Source: Flavobacterium reichenbachii
GTDB lineage: Bacteria; Bacteroidota; Bacteroidia; Flavobacteriales; Flavobacteriaceae
NCBI RefSeq assembly: GCF_002217435.1
Contig: NZ_MUHF01000009.1
Span: 62,001-126,000 of the forward strand
Reading direction: 5' to 3'
DNA: 64,000 nt
Position numbers and translations under genes: made by a program
The notes under the pieces: generated by a model
Database searches by the model: none
Told to the model about the DNA's origin: nothing
Seen by the model: the letters and a program-made list of their open reading frames with translations, nothing else
In this document: positions 33,079 to 43,009 of the stretch, piece by piece
Layout of the letters: every line of letters begins with the position of its first letter
Numbering within the stretch: position 1 is the stretch's first letter

Positions 33079-35088
33079 CTATTCTTGATAGTTGAATGTT
33101 CCGGCAGCACCAGAAGCATCTTTCCATCCAATTGTTTGTTTCAACCAAGGATTTTGAGCCAAAACAGTCTGACTAAGTCCTTGAATATAATAATTCTGTC
33201 TCCAGTTAATATTCGTTGCTGTTCCACCAATATTATCCATAGGAGTTGGAGGAGAACGGAATTCAAAATTAGCAGTATAAAAAGTTGCTAGTGCTGTAAG
33301 CTGCGTTTGAAAATTAGCTGCATCTGGATCTACAGATATTGAAGCACGAGCAGCTGCTAGAGGATCTGTACCAACAGCACTTGTACCATTTTTGTAATGT
33401 AAATAGTTACCAACACGTTGTGTGCCATTTATTGGAGCAATTCCTAATTTTGCATTTGTAGTATTATTTGCAGCAGCATCATCATTATAAAGCATCCAGC
33501 GCTGAATATCCCAAAAACGTTTTCCTTCGTATGCCAACTCAATTCTACGCTCATATAAACAAGCTTCAAAAGCCTCATATTTAGTTGATAAAGTTCCTAC
33601 TCCATAATTATTTGCCGAAGGAATTCCAACACGATTTCTAACTTTTCCAATATAACTTACAGCATTTGCAATATCTCCTTTTCCTGCATAACATTCTGCA
33701 ATATTAAGGAGCAATTCGGCAAAACGATAATCCATAATATCGGTACCTGAATATTGAAAATTGGTAGCGTTACTTACATTCGGGCTTGACATTTTACGAA
33801 CAAAAGCAGGGCTTGGCACATCGTTCCCCATACTAAAACCAAAAGTATTTGCCACAGGTGTCGACCATCGGTATGCCCAAACAGTAGGCTGTGCAGCGGT
33901 AGTAAGACTGTTAGTGTAAGGCCAATAACTTCCAGAGAATGCAAAAGTTCTGTAAAAACGAGGGTCACGATCTTTAAAAAACAAGAAATCATTATATCCG
34001 TTTGCAGTTGTTGGACGAGAACCATCTTTCATAGGAAATAAATCGATCATTCTTTTTGGAGCTTTAACTCCGTTACCAGCTACTCCACCCTGACTTGCAA
34101 GTCTTATAGATCTTTCCCAAGAATTGTTTGAAGATATTGCTACAGTACCACTCCCTAAAAGACGAATTGTAATGGCTTCTGGGTTGGCCGTATTATCATT
34201 GATATAGAACATTTTTGCCCAATCACTTGCAGATGCTCCATATAAACCGTTTCCTGCCGCTATAAGCTGTGTTTCTGCTTCTAAACTTGCTTTTAAAGCT
34301 ACTTCCCAACGTTCTGCAGACTCCCAGTTTTTGTTAAACAAAGGGCTGGCATAAGTCAGTAAAACTCTTGATTTTTGAGCCAAAGCTGCTCCTTTTGTAT
34401 AACGACCGTATTCAGTAGCTCCCCATCCTGATGTTGTAGGAAGCAAAGTTGCTGCTAAATCTAAATCGCTTACAATTTGGTTTACTACTTCTGTAACAGA
34501 AGCTCTAGGACGCTGCGTTAATGGATTATTAGAAGATGCATCTTCTACCGTTGTTACGATAGGAACACCTCCAAAAGTACGCATTAAATCAAAATACTGA
34601 ATCGCACGTAAATAGTATAATTGTCCTTTTATACGATCACGAAAAGTCTGTGATAAATTAGCCCCTTTTGTATCAATGCTTTCCAACATTATATTACAAT
34701 CCCTAATTCTATTGTAAGGTTCATTTTTGATCGCATCTGCCAATGGAGTTCCATAATAAGTAGAGGCATCCGCTGCATTTTCCCAAGTATAATTAGGATT
34801 GATGTAACTTTTATCAGCAATATTATTAGATATTCCTCCTACTTCCTCTGTATAAGAAGACTGAGTGGTACTAAATTGTCCTACTACAGTAGCCATAGGC
34901 GATTTGTAGGCATCAAAAAAGTCGTAATACACATTATTTACATACCAATTTACACGTTCTTCACTTTTGAAAAACTCATCGTCAAAATAACCGTACTGTT
35001 TTTTTTCTTCCAAAAAATTATCACTGCAAGAAGTGCCTAAAACAACTAATAGTGCCAGTGTTATATATTTATTAATCTTTGATTTCAT
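33079..35088 (-). CDS. susD: SusD/RagB-family outer-membrane glycan-binding lipoprotein
   Basis: 669 residues with a lipoprotein signal (MKSKINKYITLALLVVLG, lipobox GTSC). The N-terminal SusD-like domain begins SDNFLEEKKQYGYFDDEFF. It continues with RDCNIMLESI, GQLYYLRAIQYFDLMRTFGGVPIVT and the C-terminal RagB domain IMDYRFAELLLNIAECYAGKGD, YERRIELAYEGKRFWDIQRWMLY. The AEL..NIAE and ELA.EG.R..D..RW motifs are diagnostic. It caps the SusC barrel and captures pectic oligosaccharides at the surface. It starts 17 bases after the susC stop, so the two are co-translated from one message. It is rather long for the family. No second surface glycan-binding protein gene follows. Confidence 0.97.
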   Translation of the reverse strand: MKSKINKYITLALLVVLGTSCSDNFLEEKKQYGYFDDEFFKSEERVNWYVNNVYYDFFDAYKSPMATVVGQFSTTQSSYTEEVGGISNNIADKSYINPNYTWENAADASTYYGTPLADAIKNEPYNRIRDCNIMLESIDTKGANLSQTFRDRIKGQLYYLRAIQYFDLMRTFGGVPIVTTVEDASSNNPLTQRPRASVTEVVNQIVSDLDLAATLLPTTSGWGATEYGRYTKGAALAQKSRVLLTYASPLFNKNWESAERWEVALKASLEAETQLIAAGNGLYGASASDWAKMFYINDNTANPEAITIRLLGSGTVAISSNNSWERSIRLASQGGVAGNGVKAPKRMIDLFPMKDGSRPTTANGYNDFLFFKDRDPRFYRTFAFSGSYWPYTNSLTTAAQPTVWAYRWSTPVANTFGFSMGNDVPSPAFVRKMSSPNVSNATNFQYSGTDIMDYRFAELLLNIAECYAGKGDIANAVSYIGKVRNRVGIPSANNYGVGTLSTKYEAFEACLYERRIELAYEGKRFWDIQRWMLYNDDAAANNTTNAKLGIAPINGTQRVGNYLHYKNGTSAVGTDPLAAARASISVDPDAANFQTQLTALATFYTANFEFRSPPTPMDNIGGTATNINWRQNYYIQGLSQTVLAQNPWLKQTIGWKDASGAAGTFNYQE

Positions 35089-35105
35089 AATAATTAATTT
35101 TAAAT

Positions 35106-38100
35106 TTAGAATGTTATATTCATATTAACTGACCATGTTCTAAGTGTAGGATATCTTGATAAAGAATTATCATACATATTACGGTAGTGACCAGGATATG
35201 GGTTATATAAATCCCAAAGATTGTTTCCTGTAACACCTAAAGTTACTCTCTGAACACCAATTGTTTTAAGAGGCTCTTTTGGTAGTTCAAAACCAACTGT
35301 CAGGTTTCTAACTGTACATCTAAAGTTACTCAATTCCCAAAAATCTGATGGTGCATAAGCTGTTGCCTGCTGTCCCATATTAGGATATTTACCATTAGGA
35401 TTAGTAGTAGCATCGTACATATCATTCCAAAAAGGTTCATGTGCCCAGTCATTTTGAGTAGAACCAGCACTTTGCTGTACTAAATCAATAGAGTTATAGC
35501 CTCCCCATGAAGTAGCAATCTGAGTTTTAAAATAAAACGATTTATAGTTTAATCCTAAATTTGAAGTAAAACCATATGTTCTATTACTATTAGCTAATTT
35601 GATATAATCTAATTGTCTAGCAATCTGACCGTCTGCTGGAGCCTGTGTTTTTGTAGCAGCATCATAAGCACCGCCAACATCTTCGTAAGCCAGCATTCCT
35701 TTTCTCATATTAATTACATTGTTTATACCTAAATAGTTAGGCGTTCCTCCAACTGCTGCGGCATTGGCAGTTAAATAATTCCAATAGTTGGTAACATCTT
35801 GGTCTGTACGTAAAATACCATCTCCTGTAGAAGTTTCTTTCCATGTTCTGAATCCCCATACTGGAGTAAAGGTTGAATAACCTTCCTGAACTGTATTAAG
35901 TGAAGGATGCTGTACTGGTACTGTAGGATATTTTTTGTATTCGTTATCAGAATAACCAAAATTCAATCCAACACTATAGCTAAGATTTCTGTTCAGTTTA
36001 TCTTTCCAGTTTACGCTAATCTCTGTACCCCAAGCATCTACATCTGCATAATTTTGTTCTGCAAAAGCACCTCCTGTAGAAATTGGAGTTCCTGCTTCTC
36101 CTGCTAGAGAAATCAACATGTCTGTAGATTTATCATAGTAAAAATCAGCCGTAAGCTGCAATCTGTTTTGCAAAAGACCTAAATCCAGACCTATATTATG
36201 TTTGATAGTTGAATCCCATCTAACATTTTCATTTGGTGTAGGTCTTGGCGTTATAGCACCACCCAATGTCCCTCCTGATAAACCAAACTGATTTCCTTTG
36301 TCTGGTATAACATCATAAAGAACCAGCCAACGCCATGGTTTAATGTTATCTTTTCCTGTTTGACCTATAGAGTAACGTAATTTCAAGTTGCTGATAACTG
36401 GAACCGATTCTTTAAACCAGCTTTCATTTGACACCACCCAGCCTACTTGAGCTGATGGGAAAAATCCCCAATAGTTTTGTGGTGCAAATTTTGTTGAAGC
36501 ATCACTTCTAAAAAGTAACTGTAATAAGTATTTGTCTTTATAACTGTAATTTACACGTCCTAAGTATGAGAATGTTCCTGATTCTCCTTTAAGTGCCTGA
36601 GAATTAGAGTTAATTGTACCTGCTGTAGTATTGGTTCCTAAATAATCTTTTGAAGTACCCTCATAAGCCAATCTCACACTGCTGTAATTTGATTCAGATT
36701 TTTCAATACCAAATAATGCATCAACACTATGGCTGCCAAAAGTTCTGGCATAAGTAGCAAAAAAGTTGGACTGAATTACTTTATCTACATCTGTATTGTA
36801 ATAGACTCTCGAATTACGAACATTCGTTTCAAAAATACTATTTACATATGTAGAATTTGGATTTACAAGGTGATTATCTGCTCGCTCATAATTTGTAATA
36901 CGAGCTAAGTCGTAAGGCAATTGTACTTGCTCTGTATTGGCACTAGACTGGCTTCTTGCATAACTTCCTTTTAAAGACAATCCTTTAATGAAAGGTACTT
37001 TATAATTTAAAGATAAATTCACATTATATGAAAATTCCTGATCAATCTGGTAACCGCTGTTCAAACTTGCAAAATAGTTCCATCCTGCAATAGTATTATT
37101 TGCGTTTGCACTTCCTAAGTTACGATCTGTACGAGCGATAGGAGACAACCAATATTCTTTGCCATTTTGTGTTACCGACCAAGGAATGTATTTTGGCATA
37201 TGCAATAAATAAGCATAATCTGCCTGCTCACCTCCACCCGCTGAACCCGCTCCAGCATCACTAATGTTTGCAGATGCCTTAGAAAATGATTTTTGAGTAT
37301 CTACTGTATTAGCAGAAATAGTAGCCGAAAAGTCAAAATCTTTAGACAATTTAGCCGTCATACCGGTACGGAAATTCCATTTTTTGTAATCCTGATCTCC
37401 AAGATTCGCACCTTGGTCAAAATAAGTAATACCAGCAAAATACGTTGCTTTGTCATTTCCTCCACTTGCAGTTAGCGAGTGTCTTTGCTGTGTTGCCGGT
37501 TTCCATGCTTTTTTCAACCAGTCATAGTCTAAGCCTTTCATTTGCTCTAACTCAGCATCAGAGAAATATTTACTTTGATCAGGATCAACCTGACCAGATG
37601 CAACACTAGATCTCAAAAATCTGTTTTTCCAAACACCATGCTCATAAGCACTCATTGTTTTACTATGGCTCACAGCGTCATTAAATGCTGCCTGACTATA
37701 ATATGTGAATTTTAATTTTCCATCCTGACCTCTTTTGGTTTTTACCACGATAGCTCCTTGAGAAGCACGAGAACCATAAATAGCAGCAGAACCGTCTTTT
37801 AAAATAGTAATACTCTCTATCTCAGAAGGATCTAATCTGTTAAAAGTTTCAAGTGTTGCCAATCCAGTTGATGGATCTATCTGCACCATATCATCGATAA
37901 CGATTAAAGGACTTGTTGAATTTCCATCTTTAGAGAAACCAAATGTTTGACGTATTTGAACGTCTGCAGCAGTTCCTGGACGACCAGAACCACCAGAAAC
38001 ATTTAATCCAGGAGTTAACCCTCTTAAAGACTCTGATAAGTTTGATACCGGTAAATCCTGAATATCGTCTGGTTTAATTGTAGTAATAGCACCAGTAATT

Positions 38101-38465
38101 TTTTGTTTTTTCTGAGTACCATACGCTACAACAACGATATCACTTAATTCATTTGAATCTTCCTGTAACTTGGCATTCAAAGTTGTACGCCCCGCTAAAG
38201 CAATCTCAATTTTTTTCATTCCAATAAAAGAAAAAACTAATGTTGCACCAGGCTTTACAGTAATCTGGTACTTTCCACTGTAATCTGTAGTTACAGTGTT
38301 TTTTGATGACTTTTCAGTTACGTTTACCCCTGGCAAAAGAAATCCCGAATTGTCCGTCACTGTCCCAGTAATCTTAATTGGAGTGTTTGCAGTCTGAGCA
38401 TAAGAAATTACACTCATCATGGCAAACAAAATAAAACTACATCTTTTAATAAGTGCTTGTTTCAT
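35106..38465 (-). CDS. susC: SusC/RagA-family TonB-dependent outer-membrane transporter
   Basis: 1119 residues, Sec signal peptide (1-23, ...VISYAQ). A carboxypeptidase-D-like regulatory domain follows (about 30-105: ITGTVTDNSGFLLPGVNVTEKS, YSGKYQITVKPGATLVFSFIGM). Next come the TonB box region SDIVVVAYGTQKKQKITGA, the plug (about 120-245: SNLSESLRGLTPGLNVSGGSGRPG, IESITILKDGSAAIYGSRASQGAIVVKTKRG) and a 22-stranded barrel ending in VNMNITF with the usual C-terminal aromatic residue. No STN domain is present, so direct FecR/sigma signalling is not expected. It imports pectic oligosaccharides with SusD. A tandem-decamer operator and a TATTTTTG -7 element lie 134-180 bases upstream, giving a long leader. 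It opens the second gene block. Confidence 0.97.
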   Translation of the reverse strand: MKQALIKRCSFILFAMMSVISYAQTANTPIKITGTVTDNSGFLLPGVNVTEKSSKNTVTTDYSGKYQITVKPGATLVFSFIGMKKIEIALAGRTTLNAKLQEDSNELSDIVVVAYGTQKKQKITGAITTIKPDDIQDLPVSNLSESLRGLTPGLNVSGGSGRPGTAADVQIRQTFGFSKDGNSTSPLIVIDDMVQIDPSTGLATLETFNRLDPSEIESITILKDGSAAIYGSRASQGAIVVKTKRGQDGKLKFTYYSQAAFNDAVSHSKTMSAYEHGVWKNRFLRSSVASGQVDPDQSKYFSDAELEQMKGLDYDWLKKAWKPATQQRHSLTASGGNDKATYFAGITYFDQGANLGDQDYKKWNFRTGMTAKLSKDFDFSATISANTVDTQKSFSKASANISDAGAGSAGGGEQADYAYLLHMPKYIPWSVTQNGKEYWLSPIARTDRNLGSANANNTIAGWNYFASLNSGYQIDQEFSYNVNLSLNYKVPFIKGLSLKGSYARSQSSANTEQVQLPYDLARITNYERADNHLVNPNSTYVNSIFETNVRNSRVYYNTDVDKVIQSNFFATYARTFGSHSVDALFGIEKSESNYSSVRLAYEGTSKDYLGTNTTAGTINSNSQALKGESGTFSYLGRVNYSYKDKYLLQLLFRSDASTKFAPQNYWGFFPSAQVGWVVSNESWFKESVPVISNLKLRYSIGQTGKDNIKPWRWLVLYDVIPDKGNQFGLSGGTLGGAITPRPTPNENVRWDSTIKHNIGLDLGLLQNRLQLTADFYYDKSTDMLISLAGEAGTPISTGGAFAEQNYADVDAWGTEISVNWKDKLNRNLSYSVGLNFGYSDNEYKKYPTVPVQHPSLNTVQEGYSTFTPVWGFRTWKETSTGDGILRTDQDVTNYWNYLTANAAAVGGTPNYLGINNVINMRKGMLAYEDVGGAYDAATKTQAPADGQIARQLDYIKLANSNRTYGFTSNLGLNYKSFYFKTQIATSWGGYNSIDLVQQSAGSTQNDWAHEPFWNDMYDATTNPNGKYPNMGQQATAYAPSDFWELSNFRCTVRNLTVGFELPKEPLKTIGVQRVTLGVTGNNLWDLYNPYPGHYRNMYDNSLSRYPTLRTWSVNMNITF

Positions 38466-39052
38466 AAATGTTTTGTTTTGGTTAGGTTATTAATGTTAGT
38501 TTTTGTCATGTTATAAACCTGATCTTAATTTTAACAAAAGACTTTAATTAATTCTTAAAGCGCTTATTAAATGTTAAAAACACATTTATTTTTTTATTTC
38601 AAAAATAGGACGACTATACAATACAACCGTCCTGCACTATCCTGCTTTAATCTCATAATCACAAAAATAATCAGTCAAAAAAACAATATTAATAAAAAAA
38701 GTAGACAAAAAATATAGCTAGAAGAAAAAACGAATGAATTATATAAACATAATAAAATTAAAAAACCGTTTTTGAATCAAAAGAAAGAAAATATTCATCA
38801 AAAACATTTATACACTGTTTATTATGCAAAATGGTCCTATCGGAGTATTGATATAGAAGCTGTTATCTTTAACTTATAAATAGGAAAAATAAAATAACAA
38901 TGAAGCTGTATTGTATAGTTTTGTAATTAAAAAACTTACAAAAAACAAGCAGGATGGCCTTATAATAATTCTTAATATTTTATTAAAATAAATATATTTT
39001 AGGAGTAAATTCTGATCAATAGGCGCTCCCGATTATTGATAATATTTTTAAA
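38466..39052. other. 587-base AT-rich regulatory gap upstream of susC
   Basis: The largest gap in the window apart from repeat-filled ones. Unlike those, it lacks the CCTAACAGG, CGCGGAT and TGTCATTTCG families. It contains promoter A (38600-38644) and an inverted 11-base repeat, CTATACAATAC at 38614-38624 against GTATTGTATAG at 38908-38918. A lone half-decamer CAGGATGGCC lies on the plus strand at 38950. The rest is A-rich with no open frame of note. Confidence 0.6.
38600..38644 (-). promoter_or_regulatory. Tandem-decamer operator and promoter A (susC)
   Basis: On the minus strand the order is decamer CAGGATAGTG (38644-38635), decamer CAGGACGGTT (38634-38625), 17 bases, then TATTTTTG (38607-38600), a perfect match to the TAnnTTTG -7 consensus. 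Two half sites one helical turn apart fit contact by the two HTH motifs of one AraC-type DNA-binding domain. The same paired decamer and 17-base spacing occur at 62670-62714. Confidence 0.72.
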
Positions 39053-39835
39053 CTACAGCCTTTTCAGTGCGTCAAACACTAATTTTGCCACTTCTTTCCC
39101 TCCATTTACCTGAAAGTGCGTATTATCTTTCTGTCCATCTGGAAAAGCAGGATACTTTCCTGGTTCAAAATTCATGAAATAATTTGCTGTAACGTATTCT
39201 TGTCCTTTAGCAGAAAAGAAATTCATAGACAGTTCGTTTAAGTCAATATATTTTACATTTAATTCTTTGGCTGTTTCTATTGCAGCCTGTGGATAATCAC
39301 CATGAACGTTGGTAAGCTTTCCATCTTTCCACGGATAGTTTCTGGCAACGGGAGTTAACACAATTGGTATTGCACCTTTCTCTTTGGTTTGATTTATAAA
39401 AAGACGAAGGAATTCTTTATATCCCTCAATAGTTACATAACGTTCTGTTTTTTCGACTGCTGCATCATTATGACCAAACTGCATCATTACAACATCTCCT
39501 TTTTGAGGTGAATTGTATACCGATGCCCAACGGCCTTCCTGAAAAAAGGTTCTTGTGCTTCTTCCTCCTTTTGCACGATCATCTATTTTAACTTCTTTGG
39601 CAGAACCCAAAATAGATTTCACCATTTTTAAACTGTCTTTGTGGAAAAATGGCTGAAAAACCTGTCCCCACCCCACCTGCGGAAACTTTTTGGTTTGATA
39701 ATTTTCTTCTAATGAATAGTCGGCAACAGTCGAATCTCCGATTAAATAAATAGTAGTTATTTTTGATTTAAAACTAAAAGCGCAGCATATTAATATTGAG
39801 CACAATCCAATTACGAAGATTCTAATATTAGTCAT
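39053..39835 (-). CDS. CE12 rhamnogalacturonan acetylesterase
   Basis: 260 residues with a short N-terminal hydrophobic signal (about 1-21). It is an SGNH hydrolase of the CE12 kind: block I YLIGDSTVADY (Ser35 nucleophile), GGRSTRTFFQEGRW (block II Gly), MMQFGHNDAA (block III Asn), and C-terminal DNTHFQVNGG (Asp237, His240). It removes acetyl groups from the galacturonosyl residues of the RG-I backbone, opening it to lyases and hydrolases. It is the last gene of the first block, only 7 bases after the CE8 methylesterase stop, so the two esterases are probably made together. It lies directly before the susC regulatory gap. Length is typical and no extra module is present. Confidence 0.93.
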   Translation of the reverse strand: MTNIRIFVIGLCSILICCAFSFKSKITTIYLIGDSTVADYSLEENYQTKKFPQVGWGQVFQPFFHKDSLKMVKSILGSAKEVKIDDRAKGGRSTRTFFQEGRWASVYNSPQKGDVVMMQFGHNDAAVEKTERYVTIEGYKEFLRLFINQTKEKGAIPIVLTPVARNYPWKDGKLTNVHGDYPQAAIETAKELNVKYIDLNELSMNFFSAKGQEYVTANYFMNFEPGKYPAFPDGQKDNTHFQVNGGKEVAKLVFDALKRL

Positions 39836-39842
39836 AATTACT

Positions 39843-40829
39843 TTATTTACTTGGATCCCATCCGTTTAAAACTAAATCTATATTGTATTTTTTAATGTCT
39901 TCTTTTTGTAACTGATGCGACCATGAAACTCTTTGAGACACATTTTTAGCACTCAAACCTTTACTTTCAAATTCTGCATAATAAGCTGTTTTATCCTTGT
40001 CAGGAAATCTCGTATCGATCCATGCATTCCAGCCTTCAGGAATGATATGAGAACCTAAATCTGTATTGATAAAAACTGTTTGTGCATAAGGTCTCCAAGG
40101 TCTTCCTAAAAATACTTTGTCAACTGAATTATCTTTTGCGGTAAGTTTACAGTTTTTAAAAACAAAACCATAAGCCTGACCTTGAGGAGTTGAAGCTGCA
40201 GTAATATAGGAATTGATTAAACTCTCAATAGTACATTTATAAAAATAAGCTGTTGCGGCACCAAAAATAAAATCGGTTGTACCATTGATAAAACAGTTTT
40301 CAAAATAGACACGAGTATTTCCTTCTGATAAATAAAGTGTATCCTGATTTCCTAAAATGCTGCAGTTTTTCACAAAAACACGATCGCTTTTTATATGTAA
40401 AGCAACAGCCTGTCCTACTCTTCCGGCTGTGTTTTCGACAGTAAGATTTTCGAGCGTGCAGTCATTTCCTTTAATCAGAAAAGAAAAAGAAGTTCCAGTA
40501 CCAAAAGCTTTTTTTCCAGATGGATCAACTTCACGAAGTGGTTTTCCCGAATAATCATCAAAAGAAATTATAGTTTTATTTCTGTCTATACCTTTTAAAG
40601 TAATCAATGTTTTAGAAACAGGAATTTCAAGTTTCTCCACATACTTCCCTGGCTTTATTGTGATTACAACACGTTTTTCTGAATTGTCTTTTACATTATT
40701 TATCGCTTCCTGAATCGTTTTAAAATCTCCCGAGCCGTCTTGTGCAACGGTTAATGTCAATTTATTATCAAGCGTTTGTCCTGATAAGGAAAATGTTATT
40801 ATTAAAAATAAAGCTAGAATATATTTCAT
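39843..40829 (-). CDS. CE8 pectin methylesterase
   Basis: 328 residues, Sec signal peptide (1-17, ...SLSGQ). A compact parallel beta-helix with all CE8 signatures: DGSGDFKTIQEAI, GQAVALHIKSDRVFVKNC, GNQDTLY (Asp163), GTTDFIFG (Asp186) and VFLGRPWRPYAQ (Arg243). The two Asp and the Arg form the catalytic set, with Gln141 in GQAVALH. It removes methyl esters from homogalacturonan or RG-II-linked galacturonan, preparing substrate for PL1 lyases and the GH28 enzyme. It overlaps functionally with CE12, which follows after 7 bases. The gap upstream towards GH127 (40830-40967) holds part of a CGCGTCTTTACGAAGTAAATCCG repeat. Family assignment is firm. Confidence 0.95.
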   Translation of the reverse strand: MKYILALFLIITFSLSGQTLDNKLTLTVAQDGSGDFKTIQEAINNVKDNSEKRVVITIKPGKYVEKLEIPVSKTLITLKGIDRNKTIISFDDYSGKPLREVDPSGKKAFGTGTSFSFLIKGNDCTLENLTVENTAGRVGQAVALHIKSDRVFVKNCSILGNQDTLYLSEGNTRVYFENCFINGTTDFIFGAATAYFYKCTIESLINSYITAASTPQGQAYGFVFKNCKLTAKDNSVDKVFLGRPWRPYAQTVFINTDLGSHIIPEGWNAWIDTRFPDKDKTAYYAEFESKGLSAKNVSQRVSWSHQLQKEDIKKYNIDLVLNGWDPSK

Positions 40830-40921
40830 CTTTTAATGGTTTATTTATTAATCTCATTTTTTGTCGTTCCTCAGATTGACAAACGGTGCGGTTGTCTAAG
40901 ACAATTTAAAAATCAGTTTTT

Positions 40922-40960
40922 AATCCGCGTCTTTACGAAGTAAATCCGTTTCATCTGCTT
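40922..40960. repeat. ATCCGCGTCTTTACGAAG repeat fragment
   Basis: The phrase ATCCGCGTCTTTACGAAG followed by TAAATCCGTTTCATCTG is the same as one arm of the elements at 43010-43060 (inverted) and 63030-63066. Here it is a single arm in the CE8-GH127 gap. Confidence 0.65.
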
Positions 40961-40967
40961 ACAAAAT

Positions 40968-42986
40968 TTAATGCGACATCCAAACCGTCATTTCACTTTT
41001 TCCTTTATTTCCCCATGCAAAATACGGAATCAGTTTTACTGGTACTGCAGTTGCATCTTTAGACGAAAGCGGTTTGTATAAAGTTTTATTCCATGAATTA
41101 TTAGAATTTATGACAGCTTCTGCATCAATACTTACTAAGTTTCTATTATTTAAGGTAAAAGGGTTCGTTGCAAATTTAGAATTCACATTTAAAATCACAT
41201 CATTCACACTTATTTTTTCAGGAAGCTGATCTGATTCGAGACAATATACCAATGGTCCTCTTTTTACAGCAACCTGATTTTTAACTTCTTCGACCAATGG
41301 ATTTGCTTCCATTAATTCAACCGGCATTGGGATATTCAATTCAATCACATCTCCTTTTTTCCATTTTTGATTTAATTTCAAATAAGTTCCTGAAGCGATT
41401 TTGTCATTAATCTTAGCATTATTAACCGAAACCGAAGCGTTCTGGCTCCAACCCGGAATTCTCAAAAAGAAATTCTGTAAATCTTTTGGTGCTTTTATAA
41501 TTTTCAAAGTTATTTTTCCGTCCCAAGGATAATTGGTTTGCTGTTCAATTTCGATTTCTTCTCCGTTTAAGGATTTTGTTTTTAAAGAATTACTTCCGTA
41601 TAAATTCACATAAAAACCTTCTTTCGAAAGATTGTAAGCATAATTTCCAACTTCGGCAATCGTTCTGGTTACGTTTGGCGCACAACAGTTTGATAAGGCG
41701 ATATAGCCTTCACGCTCATTTCCCCATCTTTGGTGAAACGGCAGATCATTCGAAACATTCAGCGGGTTATTATAAAGGAATTTTTCTCCTTCTAAATCCA
41801 TTCCCGAAAGTACGCTGTTATACAATGCTAATTCTACGATGTCTGCATATTTTGCATCTCCCGTAATCTGAAGCATTCTCCAGTTCCATAAAACATTTCC
41901 GATATTGGCGCAGGTTTCGGTATGAGCCGTTGCATTTGGCAATTGAAAAGGCCTTCCGTAAGCTTGATGGATTTTCTGAACATCTGTCGGATTATAAGAA
42001 GTCCCATCTGGCGAAACTCCATCATACAAAGAGCCACAGCCTCCTGTAATATACATTTTGCGATACGTTACATCATCCCAAATAGATTCTAAATTATCCA
42101 GTAATTTCTTTTCTCCTGTTTCTGCATATAAATCGGCAACTCCGGCGTACAAATAATTTGCTCTAACGGCGTGACCCATTGCGGTGGTCTGCTGTCTAAA
42201 CGGAATTCGATCCTGATTGTCATCAGTTCCGTCATTTGTGGTTCCTCTAATATCAATTAAGTTATTTGCTAATTCCAGATATTTCGGATTTTTGGTCGTT
42301 CTGTACATTTCGACAATTCCCATATAATGAGACGGACAAATCGCATTTCTAGCCAATTCCGGTGAAGCTTTTTTGTAAAAATCATACAAGAAATCAGCCA
42401 CACCTTTTGCAATGTCTAAAAAGTTAGTTTTTCCTGTCGCACGATAATGAACGCAGGCTGCGGTCATTAAATGTCCCATATTGTATTTCTCAAAACCCAA
42501 TTGTTTTTTCACTTCTTCCGGCCCTAAAGTTCCCCAGCGCTCATCGATCAAAACAGGAGTATGGATGTAGCCGTCTTTGCGCTGTACTTTCTCAAAAAGC
42601 GAAATGGCTTTATCCATTTGCTGATCGAGTTTTTTATCTTTTGTTACGGCATAAGTTGCAGCCATTCCTTCAAAAATCTTGTAGAAATCACCATCATGAA
42701 ACGAAGGTCCTTTAAACGTGCCCTTGCTTACACCCGCAGCGATTTCGAAGTTTTTATAAGCATGTGAGATCTCATCGTTATGATACAAATCCCACATATA
42801 CGGCAGTGTATTTTTGGTTTCTACATCAAATTGCTCTTTCCAGAAACCATTTGTCCATTTTACATCTTGTAAGCCTACACTTTGCAGTTTCGAATAAGGG
42901 CTTTCTGAATTGGCTACCAAACCTTTGTTTTGCGCAAAGAGTATTGTAGAAAGAAATAAAGACGATATGATGATGTTCTTTTTCAT
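40968..42986 (-). CDS. GH127 beta-L-arabinofuranosidase family protein
   Basis: The start at 42986 (MKKNIIISSLFLSTILFAQ) gives a clean Sec signal; the longer frame adds 12 residues. The 672-residue product has the GH127 (alpha/alpha)6 barrel: FHDGDFYKIFEGMAATYAVTKD, KYNMGHLMTAACVHY, MGHAVRANYLYAGVADLY, MYITGGCGS, AHTETCANIGNVLWNWRML. The zinc/thiolate set is visible as Glu357, Cys359 (HTETC) and Cys434, Cys435 (SNCCAPN); one of the paired cysteines acts as nucleophile in characterised members. C-terminal beta domains follow. GH127 releases beta-L-arabinofuranose, and a member of an RG-II system is reported to act on aceric acid, so that alternative should be kept. It lies between PL1 and CE8. 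Confidence 0.92.
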   Translation of the reverse strand: MKKNIIISSLFLSTILFAQNKGLVANSESPYSKLQSVGLQDVKWTNGFWKEQFDVETKNTLPYMWDLYHNDEISHAYKNFEIAAGVSKGTFKGPSFHDGDFYKIFEGMAATYAVTKDKKLDQQMDKAISLFEKVQRKDGYIHTPVLIDERWGTLGPEEVKKQLGFEKYNMGHLMTAACVHYRATGKTNFLDIAKGVADFLYDFYKKASPELARNAICPSHYMGIVEMYRTTKNPKYLELANNLIDIRGTTNDGTDDNQDRIPFRQQTTAMGHAVRANYLYAGVADLYAETGEKKLLDNLESIWDDVTYRKMYITGGCGSLYDGVSPDGTSYNPTDVQKIHQAYGRPFQLPNATAHTETCANIGNVLWNWRMLQITGDAKYADIVELALYNSVLSGMDLEGEKFLYNNPLNVSNDLPFHQRWGNEREGYIALSNCCAPNVTRTIAEVGNYAYNLSKEGFYVNLYGSNSLKTKSLNGEEIEIEQQTNYPWDGKITLKIIKAPKDLQNFFLRIPGWSQNASVSVNNAKINDKIASGTYLKLNQKWKKGDVIELNIPMPVELMEANPLVEEVKNQVAVKRGPLVYCLESDQLPEKISVNDVILNVNSKFATNPFTLNNRNLVSIDAEAVINSNNSWNKTLYKPLSSKDATAVPVKLIPYFAWGNKGKSEMTVWMSH

Positions 42987-43009
42987 TTTTTTTATTGTGA
43001 TGTTTTGTA

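Noticed and set aside
38950..38959. Plus-strand CAGGATGGCC as a fourth operator
   Set aside because: Only one decamer is present, with no second half next to it and no -7 element at the expected distance.
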